64,000 bases of DNA from Mimachlamys varia (taxonomy: Eukaryota; Mollusca; Bivalvia; Pectinida; Pectinidae): the NCBI GenBank assembly GCA_947623455.1, contig OX392538.1, forward strand, positions 35,029,001 to 35,093,000. The letters are read 5' to 3'. The position numbers and the translations under genes are program-made. The first letter of the stretch is position 1. Every line of letters begins with the position of its first letter. Below the pieces are notes generated by a model. The model did not search any database and was not told the DNA's origin. It was given only the letters and a program-made list of their open reading frames with translations. Positions 32,001-43,960 of the stretch are shown here, one piece after another.

Positions 32001-32106
32001 GGAAACTAGTTACCCCCATCAGGCGCCGTAAATAGCGAACATCCCTCTCTAAACGCCACAGGTCAAGTCTGACTGACCTCTGTATGTTGTGGATTACTAC
32101 AGACAT
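26053..32106 (-). CDS. YBEY: YbeY endoribonuclease homologue (three exons)
   Basis: Coding exons are 32106-31897, 29392-29258 and 26211-26053, all joining in phase 0 (donors GAG|GTGAGT and AGT|GTAAGC; acceptors TTTTTCAG and TTTTTTTAG). The product is 167 residues, the usual length for animal YBEY. YbeY proteins are single-strand-specific, metal-dependent endoribonucleases that act in rRNA maturation and ribosome quality control; the animal form works in mitochondria. Visible hallmarks are TDVLAFPF at residues 61-68, LLGDLMLG at 88-95 and HGMCHLIGYDH at 120-130, giving the three zinc-binding histidines H120, H124 and H130 (H-x3-H-x5-H). The C-terminal helix DQWQQMYKKE follows. The start is the ATG opening MSVVIHNIQR, typical of the family. 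Intron 2 (26212-29257) carries a long minisatellite, and intron 1 (29393-31896) holds transposon remnants. No key residue is missing. Confidence 0.95.
26465..28680 (+). repeat. Degenerate pyrimidine-rich minisatellite in YBEY intron 2
   Basis: About 2.2 kb of diverged units of roughly 20 bases, typified by CCATGACCTCCCCTGTTTAA. A higher-order unit of about 86 bases repeats 3-4 times at 27390-27690 (CTAGATGAACCATGTCGCCT recurs at that spacing). It contains C runs of 19 (27717-27735) and 13 (28282-28294). The complement, which is what the YBEY pre-mRNA carries, is rich in GGGAGGGG. Reading frames in it are low-complexity artefacts. Confidence 0.9.
28918..29149. mobile_element. MITE-like element, family H, in YBEY intron 2
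   Basis: The ends are inverted: GCATACTTGCCAACTTTG on the left, and GGGTTGGCAAGTATGC on the right. The interior includes AAATAACACTTTTAAATGGC, which recurs reversed at 54490-54700. Length is about 230 bases. A target duplication is not clear. Confidence 0.6.
29530..29630 (+). repeat. Short tandem repeat around GGGCCAATATTGG
   Basis: Four imperfect units of about 25 bases, each with GGCCAATATT or GGCCAAATTT, in YBEY intron 1. The CCAAT-like core is repeated by the array and is not evidence of a promoter. Confidence 0.6.
29728..29795. mobile_element. Half copy of palindromic MITE family F
   Basis: TTGCCAACTGCGGCATACTA followed by CCGTATACGCATTCAAAATG equals the right arm of the element at 16694-16852, ending TGTAATCCTTATATT. 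The other arm is missing. Confidence 0.65.
29815..29965. repeat. Dispersed repeat family J, in YBEY intron 1
   Basis: Shares CAATGTTAAATT, ATTTCTACGAGTCCT and ACAATTTTATGAGTAT with 56050-56235 in the same orientation. The ends (CCAGTGGTCAAT / ATTGATCCCTG) are imperfect inverted repeats, so it may be another MITE. Confidence 0.6.
30358..30580 (+). pseudogene. LINE reverse-transcriptase fragment (degenerate)
   Basis: The plus strand encodes KAFDSCEWDFMFKTL and FNESFISWIKTLYT, then, after a stop and frame change at a T run (30511-30520), LERGIRQGYPVSEYCF. These are the conserved motifs around the first catalytic Asp and the RQG block of non-LTR reverse transcriptases. No further domain can be followed on either side. 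It lies antisense in YBEY intron 1. Confidence 0.75.
30971..31126. mobile_element. Palindromic MITE, family F copy 2, in YBEY intron 1
   Basis: Two arms of about 65 bases fold on each other (TTAACTTGAATCT...CGGAGTGTACTCT against AGAGTACACTCCGG...AGATTCAAGTTAA). The short centre is itself a hairpin, AAACCGCTTCGCGGTTT. The outer end resembles those of copies 1 and 3. Confidence 0.8.
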
Positions 32107-35100
32107 ACGTTATTGTGTGAAACATGTGGTTGGTAAAGTGAAAGTAGGTTTTCGGAACCTCTTTGGTTTTATCTTGAGTATTGTATGCAATGTCTAAAAT
32201 TAGACACAAATAAAAGCCGGATTTCGTGTTTTCGTATATATTACTTGATCCATAAAAAATAGGATAAAGCATAAGTTTGTGCAAATTAATAATAGATGCT
32301 TTAGACCTGAGAAATAGCGAGGAATGCTAATTGTACTAATTAATTTTGTCATATCTGTTCTGTCCTATGATCTTGTGTATATGAATGTTTTATATGAAAT
32401 GTAATGGGGATACTGGTACGCCCTAAATCAGACTTATAGAGTTTATAATACTTATATATAAATTGAGTGTATATGTCTGTCAATCCACTAGCCCCTCCCC
32501 CACCTCTTCCATGTTTTTTTTTTCGAAACACTCCTCATATGAACAACAAAGCATGCATAAAGTTGTTGTGAACTCAATATGGATGAGAAGCGGAACACCT
32601 ATACACAAAAGTTCATCACAGAAAAAAATTACGCCCCTTTCTAATAGACCCAAAATCCTGGATCCACCTATGGGAACTAATCTGTCAATATGTAAATATA
32701 ATACGTTGATGGAAAATGTGGATATCATCATATTATGGTGTCTCATAAGTCAGCATGCAGTGGCATTTTTTAAAGTGTTTTATTTCATAACATATTAAGG
32801 TAAAGAAGAGTATAACTCAGATTTATTATTATTACACGTTCATTTTTTTATTGAACTACCCGTAATTAATCTGTCAAGCTATAAACACTTTATTCTGATG
32901 GAGGATTTGGTTGGTTGGGAATTTGCTATGGTGTCCCGTAAGTCAACATTAGCTGTATGGATGTCAATATGTTTGTTACTGATTTAAAAAATAATTTTAT
33001 GATTCTTCGATTTTTTATGATGTATATTGACATGTGACACTGTAATAAAACAAATCTTGAACTTTTATTTGAGTGATACAATATATGTGAGTATTATCAC
33101 AGATAACATTCGAATATAACACTACAAAACGGCTTATTTATGTGTTTTTGACGTTTTCTCTTTTTGCCCTTAAGGGCGAGAATGAATCTATTAGTAATTC
33201 GAAATTAAATAAAACGAATAAAATATTATTTGCAAACCACGTGTGAACGAGATTTTACACTGTACTAATTAAAGGCGTGTTGTATTAATATCGTTTATTC
33301 GGGCAACAACATAAACAAACTTTATGATCTCCCAAAAAATCAGTTTTGCCCCGATAAACAAAAATATATGGGTAACGCGGTAATAACGTGGGTGTGCCGT
33401 GTAGTTTTTTTGTTACTTTTTTTTCGCGTGTGGTCAGTCGTTATTTTTGGTCAATTCACGGCTAAAGAGCAATCACACACGATTCCAGCAAACAAATAAA
33501 TCTTATCCTTTCGATCATCTGTGGAATAATAATGAAAATGTGGCAGAAACGTATATAATTAAGATCAATGACGCATAAAGGTTAAACATGTATATTGTAT
33601 ATATATATATAGTAAGCATGTCTTTGTTTGTATGTGTATAAGTAAATAACCTAAATAATTCAGGTTTATGACGGGAATCGACACACTGGTCGATATGTCA
33701 TGTCTATTTCTGTCCCTAAAAATAGACACGGTACGGTGGGACGTAGGTTACTCATTGCAATAGGTGCATGAAAAACAAATAAACCAGAACCATGTATCGA
33801 CACAAATGTGTATGAAGATGTGTTATATTTGACACTTTTATGCATCTTTTTGATACCTGTGGTGATATTTTGTAGTGTTGATTTTTTTGCCATGGCATGA
33901 ACCCCAAAACGGTTTTTGTAAAATACATATAATATGTATTTATAGAGTGACCACGCCATAAATTGGCCCCCGTATCAATGAACCGAACTGCCCAAACTAA
34001 CCACATCAAACGCCCTGTACGTCGATATATAGTACAAAGGATTCCACTTAATAGCAACCCTGTTAATACCACATTCCTCTTTGGATTATATTTTCCCCAA
34101 ACACCATTTTGCTCTCTATTTGTTCCATGTAATTTTATCTGATTAATATAATGTATTCTGAGTTGAAGTCCCCTTAATACCAATGACACAAAATATCCAG
34201 AAAATGATGTCATTCCCATGGATTTCAGATACAACTTGTACAAAATAATGCATAGAAAAAACCCCAAAAACATGTTTTTTTATGAAATAATGTTATCTTG
34301 AGATTAAAAAATCTTCATATGTACATTGAATGGCTTACTTTTAGTTATGGAGATTGGAAATGCACTAGATTTAGTGGAAAAAGCATGGGTCTCTTAATGT
34401 CACATATCTGTTAATATCAGGTTTTTGCCTGACAAATGCAACATGATATAAAGAGGAATGCACTATTATATGTATCTTACTAAAAGAAACTGTGGTATTT
34501 TCATTACAGAAACATACACCGCTAGGAATAGAGCGAAATTGTATAAAAATGATAAAGATGTAAATTATTACACGATAGCGGAGTTGCTTTTACATAGATA
34601 CCATACATGGACACATAGATTTATGCATTCCAGGGAGCTCTACAAAACACATTAAAGTTCTGGTTCTGAGGAGTATATTTTCTTGTCCGAGGGTTAAGAA
34701 CCTCGAGCAAAGAGGAATTAAACCCCGTCCAACCTCAGGCGCCACTACACCCATTGACATCCCAGCTTTAAGATATGAACTTCTTGGTTAGATAATAATC
34801 ACGTCTGATAAGATCAAGGGCAAACAAAAAGTCCATTTTTTAAAAAAGTGGATACTAAATCTTACACTTTCGGCATATTCAGTACTACAGAAGAAACTGC
34901 GTTCAAAGAGCAATGAACTTATTTTAAAAATTTCTCCTTTCGTCTTGATTAACCCGACAAAACCGTTAGAATTTCACATGTATCATTTTTGTTGCAAAAA
35001 AACTGTTAACATGATATCAAAACGAGATCTGAACGTGACTGAAGCATCACAAGAGTACATCCTTCAGTCGCGTTTTTTTAAACTTCGGCATAGTTTCCAA

Positions 35101-37560
35101 TGGGGGAATTAGATGTATAAGTAAATGAGATATTGAAGCGTTAGTGAAACCTGGATATGTCAAAATGAACGAAAAACAGTCATTGCGAGAGAAAAAAAAT
35201 GTACTGTATATTACTATGTCATATACATGTATTGATAGTCGTGTTCATAAAAATTGAGCGGTATTTTGTGGGGGTGTTCTCTGCACGCCAACATTTTTTT
35301 TTGTTAGCATGGGTAGGCGTCGGCACAAGAAACAATTGGAAGTCGATTATATACTGTATCATATATACACAACTCTTTTTCGCCTTACCTGAGATTTACA
35401 CGTAACACTAAAACAACATGTACTTAATTGTAAATTAGCTCAATAACGCGAACTCGTAATTAAAGTGTTAATGATGATTGGAATAAAAGGGGCTAGATTG
35501 ATTGAACTGACATGAGATTATTTTCCCTTTTAAGTGGAAAAATTGCATTTGGTAAATGAAATGTATCTTGTAATCCCTGACTATGCTAAGTTATGTTATC
35601 CCCCCATCTCTCTCTCATTGCTGTGACGTGACCCCCACCCCCCCCCCCCCCCAACACATCCTCTCCAATCTATATATATAAATATGTAATTAAATTTTGA
35701 TCCACCTCCTTTTTTTTCTCTTTCTCTCCGCTTGCCTCCTTCCTTCCCTCTCTTTTGACAATGCAAAACTATACAACTCTCTGAAAAATAAAATCAAATG
35801 AAAGAGTAGATGAGTGAGTGATTCAGGTGTGAAAGTATTTTTTGTGAGTATTTACTAAACATTTAGTAAGGAGTGCAACTTGTAATGAAATATATAGTGT
35901 ACAGTATATTGCATTGTTGAATATGGAAAAAAGGACAAAAATAAAAAGTTACCAAAAAAATTAAAGTGTTTCTATACAATTAAAGCATTATATTTACATT
36001 CTGTATATCACAAAATCGCTTAGAACTGCTTCATGTATTATATTGTTGACACCGAGTTGGAATTTCGTGGTTTTATTTTACCATAGCTTTCACAGACGAA
36101 GCACTGTTGTGAAGAAAAATATATAATCATACATTATACAATTATAGCCTTTCGATGAGATCTTATAGAAACGCCAGCATTTTTCTTTACCCCCCCCCCC
36201 CCTTCACATCACACACAATTTTGCTTATTTTACTAATTATGTGTCTATAAACTACACGAAGCATCACTATTGATATATTCTCAAGGTGTCGAAGTTTATG
36301 ATCTCGACTGACTGGGTCAGTGTTTGTGAGTCAGACCACCTGTCAATCACTGATCAGTTATTGGTCAGCCATTGGTCAACCGGTGGTCAATCATTGTCTA
36401 TACGAGTAATTGTTATTTATTGTGTATTGGCGAAACCAATGGTCAGCATAATGCTGTGTATACGTCGATATACAACACAGCGTTGCTTTGTGACGACTAA
36501 ATATCGAGAATAAGGAAACTATAAGAATTGTTTATACATAAAATGTCAGACGAATATACAATTTTGTCATGTTATCAAACCAACGTCATATTCAAAACAT
36601 CGTAATTCCTGTTACGTACAATGTCAACCAAAAATAGAATTTTCTATTAACAGTACCGTCAGTTCATAAAACCAACGTCAAATTCAAAGTATCGTAATTC
36701 CTTTATATGTACACACGATCAAATATTATTTTATTTATATATATATATATATATCTATTCCCAAATATAAATGTATCCGGATATTATATTGGAACCGTTT
36801 GTAAATTAGGTTATCGGTATAAAAATGCTTGAAATAAATAATGCGAGGAATATCTTGACTGTTTTTTTTTCTTATTTTCTTTGTTTGTTTGTTTGTTTGT
36901 TTGTTTTTGCACTTTATTTCTCCTTCTAACATGCAGTCTAGAGACAAAAACTATTGTCAAAAGTCGATGTGGCCGACATGACATCACATAGCGGTTTATG
37001 ATACAATGAATGTATATATACGATGTATATATGAACACAGTGACATACAGATCTATAATCCTCAATCTTTACTTATAAGGCTTAATGATATTAATAAAAC
37101 AAATGCTTTGTCATACCGCTTCTTAAGTGGTTCACAACGTAAGTATCCGATGTCTAATTCTGTGTAATTTACATGAATACCTCCGTAATTACAGAACCGC
37201 TTGACAGATAGTGCATGTACATCTACTGCAGTAAGCCTCGGGGGTAATGACAATTGATTGAACAGCTATAAAATCTGTCGGGGAGGTGTCCCGTACAATG
37301 TACTGCGTCATATGACGAGATCCCGACAAAGAATATAAAGTGTATGTTTGTTAATTACAATTATTCATTTGCTTTTTCGTAAGTTTGGGGAATAAATTAT
37401 CCCTCTAAATCGAAAAAAAATCTTTTATGAATTATTTGCATATAATTGCTATGTATTTTTATTGGCCCGTGGAGAACTTCCATGTGTATATTTTACAGAG
37501 ACAGGTGCATTTCCGCCAAGAAATAAATGTGTATCTATTTCCCCCGAAGGACGCCCCTTT
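32107..37560. other. Gene-poor intergenic stretch
   Basis: Between the YBEY start and the secreted-protein gene I see no supported exon. It contains a 173-codon frame on the minus strand (33752-34273) with no recognised domain, a diverged tandem duplication at 36568-36720 (ACCAACGTCA...CGTAATTCCT twice), C runs at about 35638 and 36191, TTTG repeats near 36880-36905 and TA repeats near 36740. A tRNA-like scrap may lie near 34690-34760. Confidence 0.4.
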
Positions 37561-37587
37561 AGTATGCATTAATGAGCAATGCTAGCC

Positions 37588-37595
37588 TATATATA
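37588..37595 (+). promoter_or_regulatory. TATA box of the secreted-protein gene
   Basis: TATATATA lies about 30 bases before an initiator-like TTCAGT (37618-37623) and about 90 before the ATG at 37681, a standard core-promoter layout. Confidence 0.6.
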
Positions 37596-37680
37596 TCGGG
37601 TTTGGGATGTCTCATCTTCAGTGCTGTGGAAGTATTCAATCTCCCTGCTTTGAGAGGAACTAGTCTGGCACTAAACCACC

Positions 37681-40600
37681 ATGCATATTTCGGCAATACT
37701 ATCCCTCCTTATTATCTGTCTTGTACAAATCTCAAGCGCACAATGGTGGGGAGACGACTCAAACGAAAGATTCGACGACGACGATTATTCGCCCTTTGGG
37801 TACGGAAGGAGGGGCAGGCAACGAAGATTTATCAATCGTTGGGGAAGCGATGAAGATGATGATGACGATGATTGGAACAGAGCTAGACTTTTCTCAAGAG
37901 GATTCAATAGAATGGCCCCACGGAGAAATTCCTGGGGTCGACAACAACGACCCCAACAACGAAGTATGCAGGGAGGATGGTCTTCAAATCGTAGAAGTTC
38001 TCAAGGAGGATGGTCGTCGCCAAATTATTTAAGTGGATGTAAGTTTCATTTTCGTTGATTCGTCTATTATTTTATTAATTAATTAGTTTAAAATTTGGAT
38101 GTTAGCGAAAATTAAGAATAACAGTAATAGGGCAGTAGAACTCCTGACAAACGGAGCTCGTATTTCGCATTTAAACGATGCTGGCATTCGTTACGGTAGT
38201 TATTGGTTTATTCGTTAAGCGATTTGCTTACACATTATCTTAAAAAGACACAACGTTAACTAAAAGTATCTTGTTATTCATTTTGCAAAAAAAAAAAAAA
38301 AAAAATAACACTGACAAAAAAATAGTTAAAATGTTTCGAATAATCACCATGAATGTCTCAGAATCGAAAGAATAGGTATAAGAATAAAAAAATACGGGTT
38401 GATTCTAGTTTTTGAACAGAATGAAATTTATGACTTCCCATCGTATATGAAATATGAAATGATAGAATGAATATCGTTTTATGGTCCAACAGTGTAATAT
38501 TCTCATGATGGTAAATATATATGCATGTATCTTCAAGCATCTTCAAAGTAATTTCATCAAACTGTAAGTATAATTATGTTTTTTTTAAACGCTTTTGTTT
38601 AAACAGATTTTATTGCTTTTAAATTGCAACAGGATAGGGCACAAGTTATACAACTTATATCCAGCCCAAAACGCTTGTTACGGTAATAGGGTGCTTTAAT
38701 ACAAAAATATGGAAAACTCATCTTGTTTTCACTTAATATGCTCAAAATATGCTTGAATGCTTACATGACCAGTATATATGCTTAGCAATCTATGAGAACG
38801 GCCAAAGCAATATAATATTACATGTGCTTATGCCCGCTTTTTGCGCAATGGAATTGCTCACTTAAAAAATAATAATGCGGAAACTTCTTCTACATCACGT
38901 TTTATTAAAGCATCTTGTGAAATGTTTCAATTTTATTAAGCGGAAAAACCTTCAAAATTATGATTGCTTTATTAGAAAGGACGATCAAGGGTCCCAATGC
39001 TTTAAATGGCTTTATACATGTAATAAGCAAATATGATTTCGTCTGTGTTGACATATTAGCTTTCACGCCTCAATTTCACGCCATATTGCATTATCCGTTA
39101 TTTGTTCTTTTATTGTCAAGCTACATGTAACAACCGATTTTATGGTAACTTGTCGAATGAATATGTCTTCGATATTCGTTGGAGTTCCCTAGTTAATTTG
39201 GGAACCTAAATGGTAAATGTTATACAGTACAATGGTCATGTTGTTCATGAAAATCGTTATTTCTGTTGTTCGCCTTCTTAAAGAACCAATTATCACAGAT
39301 AATGCTACTACAACAAACAATTGTTTTGTATGTAACCGTCAACATTTTCTTTTGTACATTGTAACTTTAAGGAAACTTAAAAAGATCAAACAAGGTCCAG
39401 CCGTCGGTACTCTTGTTTACGGAAAGTGCCGACTATTCCCGAATAGTAACAAATTGAATTTTGACGGAGATTGTTGCCGGACGGAAATGCATGAATTTAA
39501 GGGAAAACACAACACTCTTCCCGCAAAAAGTGTTTTCCCGCCATTTTGTTATTTGTACAGTATTATATCGTCGTAAGGGTTCATTTCATATTATGTAATC
39601 AGTGATATCTAATTTGCTATTGTTTAAATGATTCACATTTTTTTTCAATTTCACTAGATTTTCTTTGGGAAATTTCATGAAAATCGAATACCAAAACCCA
39701 ATCGCGAACCGTCGGTACTTTCCGTAAAGTATTTCACGCGTTTACGATTAGTGTCGAAGGTTCACGATTGTTTTAAAGTCATCTATCTTTAACAACACAA
39801 GTACCCTGTAGGCACAAACGTGTTTTTTTAATGTGTACGACGACGTACTAAATTTATGTTTTAAATGTACTTTTTAGTTTGCATAACCATTATGTAAATT
39901 CGTGGCATTTGATTTTTATGTGACGTAATTAATTAAAAATATAGATGTATCCGTCGCCATGTCTAGATATCAAATTAATTGCAAACGCCTAAGTAATAAA
40001 TTGATCTATCAATCATATATATTTTTTACATTTATTATTATTGCTTTAAGACAGCAAACACATGTCATTAGTCACGTACGTCGCGAGACTTTCTGCGAGA
40101 CCTCAAATCGACTACTCCCTTTTTATATGATCAGCGAGTGTACGAGAGTACGAGAAAAGACTCTCAGTTTGATTGCGGTGACTGATTGATGTTGTCAATA
40201 ATCGAATGACCTTCAGAAAAAAAACATAAGTAATTATACGTACAGTTCGAGTAATGATGACACATTAGTTTTCAGTCATGCGCATGTCTGCGGTGATTTC
40301 AGTTTAAGCAAACGTACTTATTGACACAGTGACTTTACCTATCTTACGAAACAAAACATTTTTTTTTTCTCAGAATGAATAATTTTCTAATTTGCATTCC
40401 ACGTATACCTTCAAAACGCATTTAGCTATACGTATAGATATTTAATATTCATTTAATTACATTAAAGCAATCAACGAACAAATTTGTCATGCAAATGCAT
40501 TTATTTAAGGAAATGTGAGGTCGAATATATTGCTACATAGACACATGTTAGTATTTCACAACACCACAACAAACTGTTTTTCCATTTTGCCCTTTTTTCC

Positions 40601-41142
40601 ATTATTATTTTTTGAATATTTCACTAGAATTGAATTACAATGTAATGACAAGTGTTATTAGACTTGTGTATCAAAACATGTAAATAAAGGTATATGTACT
40701 TAACATATGTAAAGAATCAAGAAATAATATTGCAAAATGTTTCCAAAAATATCTTTCTTCTTTAGGGGTTAATATACATCATTTTGTGCTGGTGCTGCAT
40801 GTACAAAACATACTAGTATGTATATCGCCATGGAAACATTTCTGCCTTGTCGTGTCTACATGGAATTTCGTATTTGTCGTATATATGTATCCCTAGTGTT
40901 GCTATGGAAATAAAACATTTATATATATGTATTTGTACGAGTCTTGACAACTTACAAGTAAAACATTATTTGTGTTTGTCTTGTAGCTATGGAAATATCA
41001 TATTGTCATGGAAACAAATATCTGGCATTTCTGTTTTGTTGCCATGGTGATAATCAAATATCTTATACTTGTTTACTTTGTCATTACAGTATGGATGATG
41101 AGGGATTATGACACGCCAGACTTCTTCGACTTCTTTGGATAA
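37681..41142 (+). CDS. Secreted Trp/Asp/Arg-rich protein, 136 residues (two exons)
   Basis: Exon 1 is 37681-38038 (donor GGAT|GTAAGT, phase 1). Exon 2 is 41090-41142 (acceptor TTTGTCATTACAG, stop 41140-41142). A signal peptide (residues 1-20, ending ISSA) is followed by a cysteine-free mature chain opening QWWGDD. Acidic runs lie at 32-35 and 57-64, with basic or dibasic sites at 43-49 (RRGRQRR), 81-82 and 104-105. QGGWSS is repeated at 97-102 and 108-113. Eight tryptophans are present. Exon 2 adds an aromatic/acidic end, DTPDFFDFFG. A TATA box precedes it and AATAAA follows at 41338-41343. The family is not recognised. A shell- or byssus-type matrix protein, or a peptide-hormone precursor (GRR and a terminal Gly could serve amidation), both fit. 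Exon 2 is short, so its join rests on splice sites and phase. Confidence 0.7.
38039..41089. other. Intron of the secreted-protein gene
   Basis: AT-rich, with an A run near 38287. A 119-codon frame at 39217-39576 has no recognised domain. GTCGGTACT with TTTACGGAAAGT near 39400-39430 recurs, partly inverted, near 39710-39728. No other feature. Confidence 0.4.
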
Positions 41143-41337
41143 AGTGACGTCACATCCGGTTTATTGCTGCATATACGTCGACTCAAAGTCTGTCCTTGCA
41201 TCACTTCCGCGAACTACGGCATGAAATGTCAGCGTTGACTAGCTACATGTATGAGTTAAATTATTGTTGTCCCATTTCGCTTTATTGTTTTATGAAGTTT
41301 GTCCTGTGCTTGTTATACGAGATTAAATAATACACTC

Positions 41338-41343
41338 AATAAA
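41338..41343 (+). terminator. Polyadenylation signal AATAAA
   Basis: AATAAA about 195 bases after the stop of the secreted-protein gene, followed by a T-rich stretch, so it is the probable 3' end of that transcript. Confidence 0.5.
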
Positions 41344-41459
41344 TGTCTTTGTCATTTTTTTCGGTTATTCTTCCTATATATTTTCATACCTGGATCTTTG
41401 AGGTGTAAATCTTCTCCGAACTGTGTCATAGAATGCAAACTTCGAATAGAATTATTGAA

Positions 41460-41795
41460 CGGCATTCTTTTATTGTATATCGCGCAGCTTGTATTGACGT
41501 TCAGCATTATGATAGTGGAACAACTGGTTCGCCCGTTGTCATTATAATGTGATCGTGTGGGGTGTTCTGCTTAGAGACTTCAACAGTATACTTCAGTGTG
41601 GTAGCACTTTAAATCGGCAAAAGATCCGGACTATAGCAAGAAGGCTTACACGAACATACTGCAGCCTCCCAAATATACACGCTCTTAACATCCACACATC
41701 CACATCGCATACACTGGGAGGCCGCCCTTAAATGACACTGGCTGTTAATAGGACGTACATACAATCAACCAACCAACCAACCAACCAACCAAGTA
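41460..41795 (+). repeat. Dispersed repeat family C, longest copy, with AACC tail
   Basis: Runs from TTGACGTTCAGCATTATGA through GGCAAAAGATCCGGACTATA and TTAAATGACACTGGCTGTTA to a microsatellite tail of six AACC-type units. The tail and the lack of inverted ends suggest a retroposed element. Confidence 0.65.
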
Positions 41796-41848
41796 TGAAT
41801 GCATATATCGATTTTGATATACATGTACGTACAGAATGTATCTACATG

Positions 41849-42004
41849 CACAGGGACCTGAGAATTTGTTATAACTAGTTTTGGACCTAAAATAGGGTGT
41901 TTAGAGTAGTTTTACATATTTGGGGGGCTTAGATCAATTTTCGATAAAAATGCCCCCCTATTTTAGGTCCAAAACAAGCTGTAACAAATTCTCAGATTCC
42001 TCTG
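41849..42004. mobile_element. hAT-like MITE, family G copy 1, with 8-base target duplication
   Basis: The element starts CACAGGGACCTGAG and ends with the inverse, CTCAGATTCCTCTG; the arms continue through TTTTGGACCTAAAATAGG. TCTACATG flanks it on both sides (41841-41848, 42005-42012), the 8-base duplication typical of hAT transposons. It is 156 bases and non-coding. Confidence 0.85.
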
Positions 42005-42012
42005 TCTACATG

Positions 42013-43960
42013 TACGTATTCCGTGAAGCCCGGTAGGGTAAATATGTTAACAAATTGTGCAACCGATTTGCGTTTTGTGATCGTTATTGATCACAATACA
42101 AGTATCCACTTAAGTGTCTGTATCGTCATTATAAACGAGATTCCTGAAATAGCTTCACCTCAAAAAGTTTGCATTTAAAAATAAGTTTCTAATTCTTATT
42201 TGTGGCCAGAGGAAGGTTGCAGCTCCAATGTGTGTAAAGTTGAAGCCTTTGAAGACTGATTTTGTAAACCATTACGGTTTTTGTCTCCCTTCAGATTTTG
42301 TTTTGCATGTCTTTAGTGTGTATGTGGTTGTATGTGCGAGCTGGTATGATGACATACACCCCTCTTTTGTATGGCATAGTGACCATACTTCTACTTTGGG
42401 ATTCTTTCGTCGATTTAAACTGCCTTTATTTTTCACATGCTTAAATTCTTATTTTTCTTACCTACCATTCGAGTAAACAAGAGGTTACGATAACAAACCC
42501 TAAAATCTATAAACCTCCAACAAGGAAGAACAACTACCACTTTTAAGGACTTTGTAACATGTACCTACAAGGGGACAGAACCCTTTGTATAAACAGTCGG
42601 GCAAATGCTCATCACTAAGGTCAAGTATCATCGTCGGAAACCCACGGTATACCTCTCTGACGTTTTTCGTATAATCCTATCTGTGTGTTAAGTCATTTCG
42701 TCACAACAAGTTTATCTGCAATGTTGTGACGAAAGGACTTTCTGCAGCGGTGTCCTGTCATCAATTAAAACATTCTACTAGGTGTGAAGTAATGAGGCGA
42801 CAAAGGTCACCAGAACATGACCTCTTCTGGGATGTTGTCAGATCCTTGTGGAACTGTGAGTAAGGATCTGGATTTTTATCAGATTGTACCTAGCAAGGCA
42901 TTAAGAAAAAAGAATATCTCTGAAGTAGAGAATATTATGAACATACTTGCAATGAGACGGCAGTTCAGCTGTGTTGTCTTCTATATGACATTATAATAAG
43001 GCACGGGACCAACAAAATCACTTTTTTTTGCGCCTGCAAGGAGTCGGAAACTGCATCCAGAGATTATTTCTACAGACAATAAAGTAAAAGCTTCAACGAT
43101 ACGCACAAGGGTATTTTATTTTATAAAAACATACACGTGTGAATTTCTGGTCGCACATGTATCGTGCTTAGAAGGTGTAATATTTGTACAATTCGTATCA
43201 AAACAATATGTATATATACTGCGATCCAAGTATTCATATCATCTGATATACGATTTGTCACTATTATGACAGAATATCGGACGGTCTATTACTGCGACCT
43301 CGAAACACCATTTGTAGGGATGTCGAGTTGCCACAAATACTTCTTGCTTGGCGATTTGGTGTCGGAGATCATGAGTTTGAGGTCTGGACAGGTCACGGGT
43401 CAAAAATTGTCTTCCTTTGTCATATGTATTTCTGTGTTATTTATCTAATTATCAAACACAATTTATAACATATACACTAAATGCTGTTGATCCGAAAGTT
43501 TAAATATTAATTATTTGCTGTCGTAATTGTACCGTGCTTAAAAAGACGTACTGTGAGCTTTGCATATAATAGACCTACACGTGCATGTATATCACATATG
43601 GAGACATATGCATATACACATTCATTGTATATCGAGGTTACGGAAGCCAGTTGGTGCCACTAGTGAAAACATTTTATCTGGCGGCACCAACAGGCTTCCG
43701 TACGAGGTAAACACGCGAGTTATACATGCATCACACAAACCATGTTTCCAGCTTTGCAATTGAGCAACGTATGGAAGATGTTTTCATGCGAGTAATGTGT
43801 CTTATACGTGTATATATATAAAATTGTTATGTAAAAAAAAGAAAAATAATTTGTTTCCATGTGTAGGTAAGTATACATAAAGATAAAATAAATGAAAACA
43901 CGACGACCGACTTCCAAACGCTTTCACCGTCTTTGGGGCTCTCCAGGGAACATTCATCTT
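42013..43960. other. Gene-free stretch with two small hairpins
   Basis: A perfect 12-base hairpin lies at 42696-42734 (TTTCGTCACAAC / GTTGTGACGAAA, loop 15). A 19-base hairpin with one mismatch lies at 43640-43701 (ACGGAAGCCAGTTGGTGCC). Otherwise nothing is supported. Confidence 0.45.

Noticed and set aside
37572..38032. Other frames over the secreted-protein exon
   Set aside because: They lack a signal peptide, a fitting donor and family features; the frame from 37681 fits the TATA box, splice site and stop.
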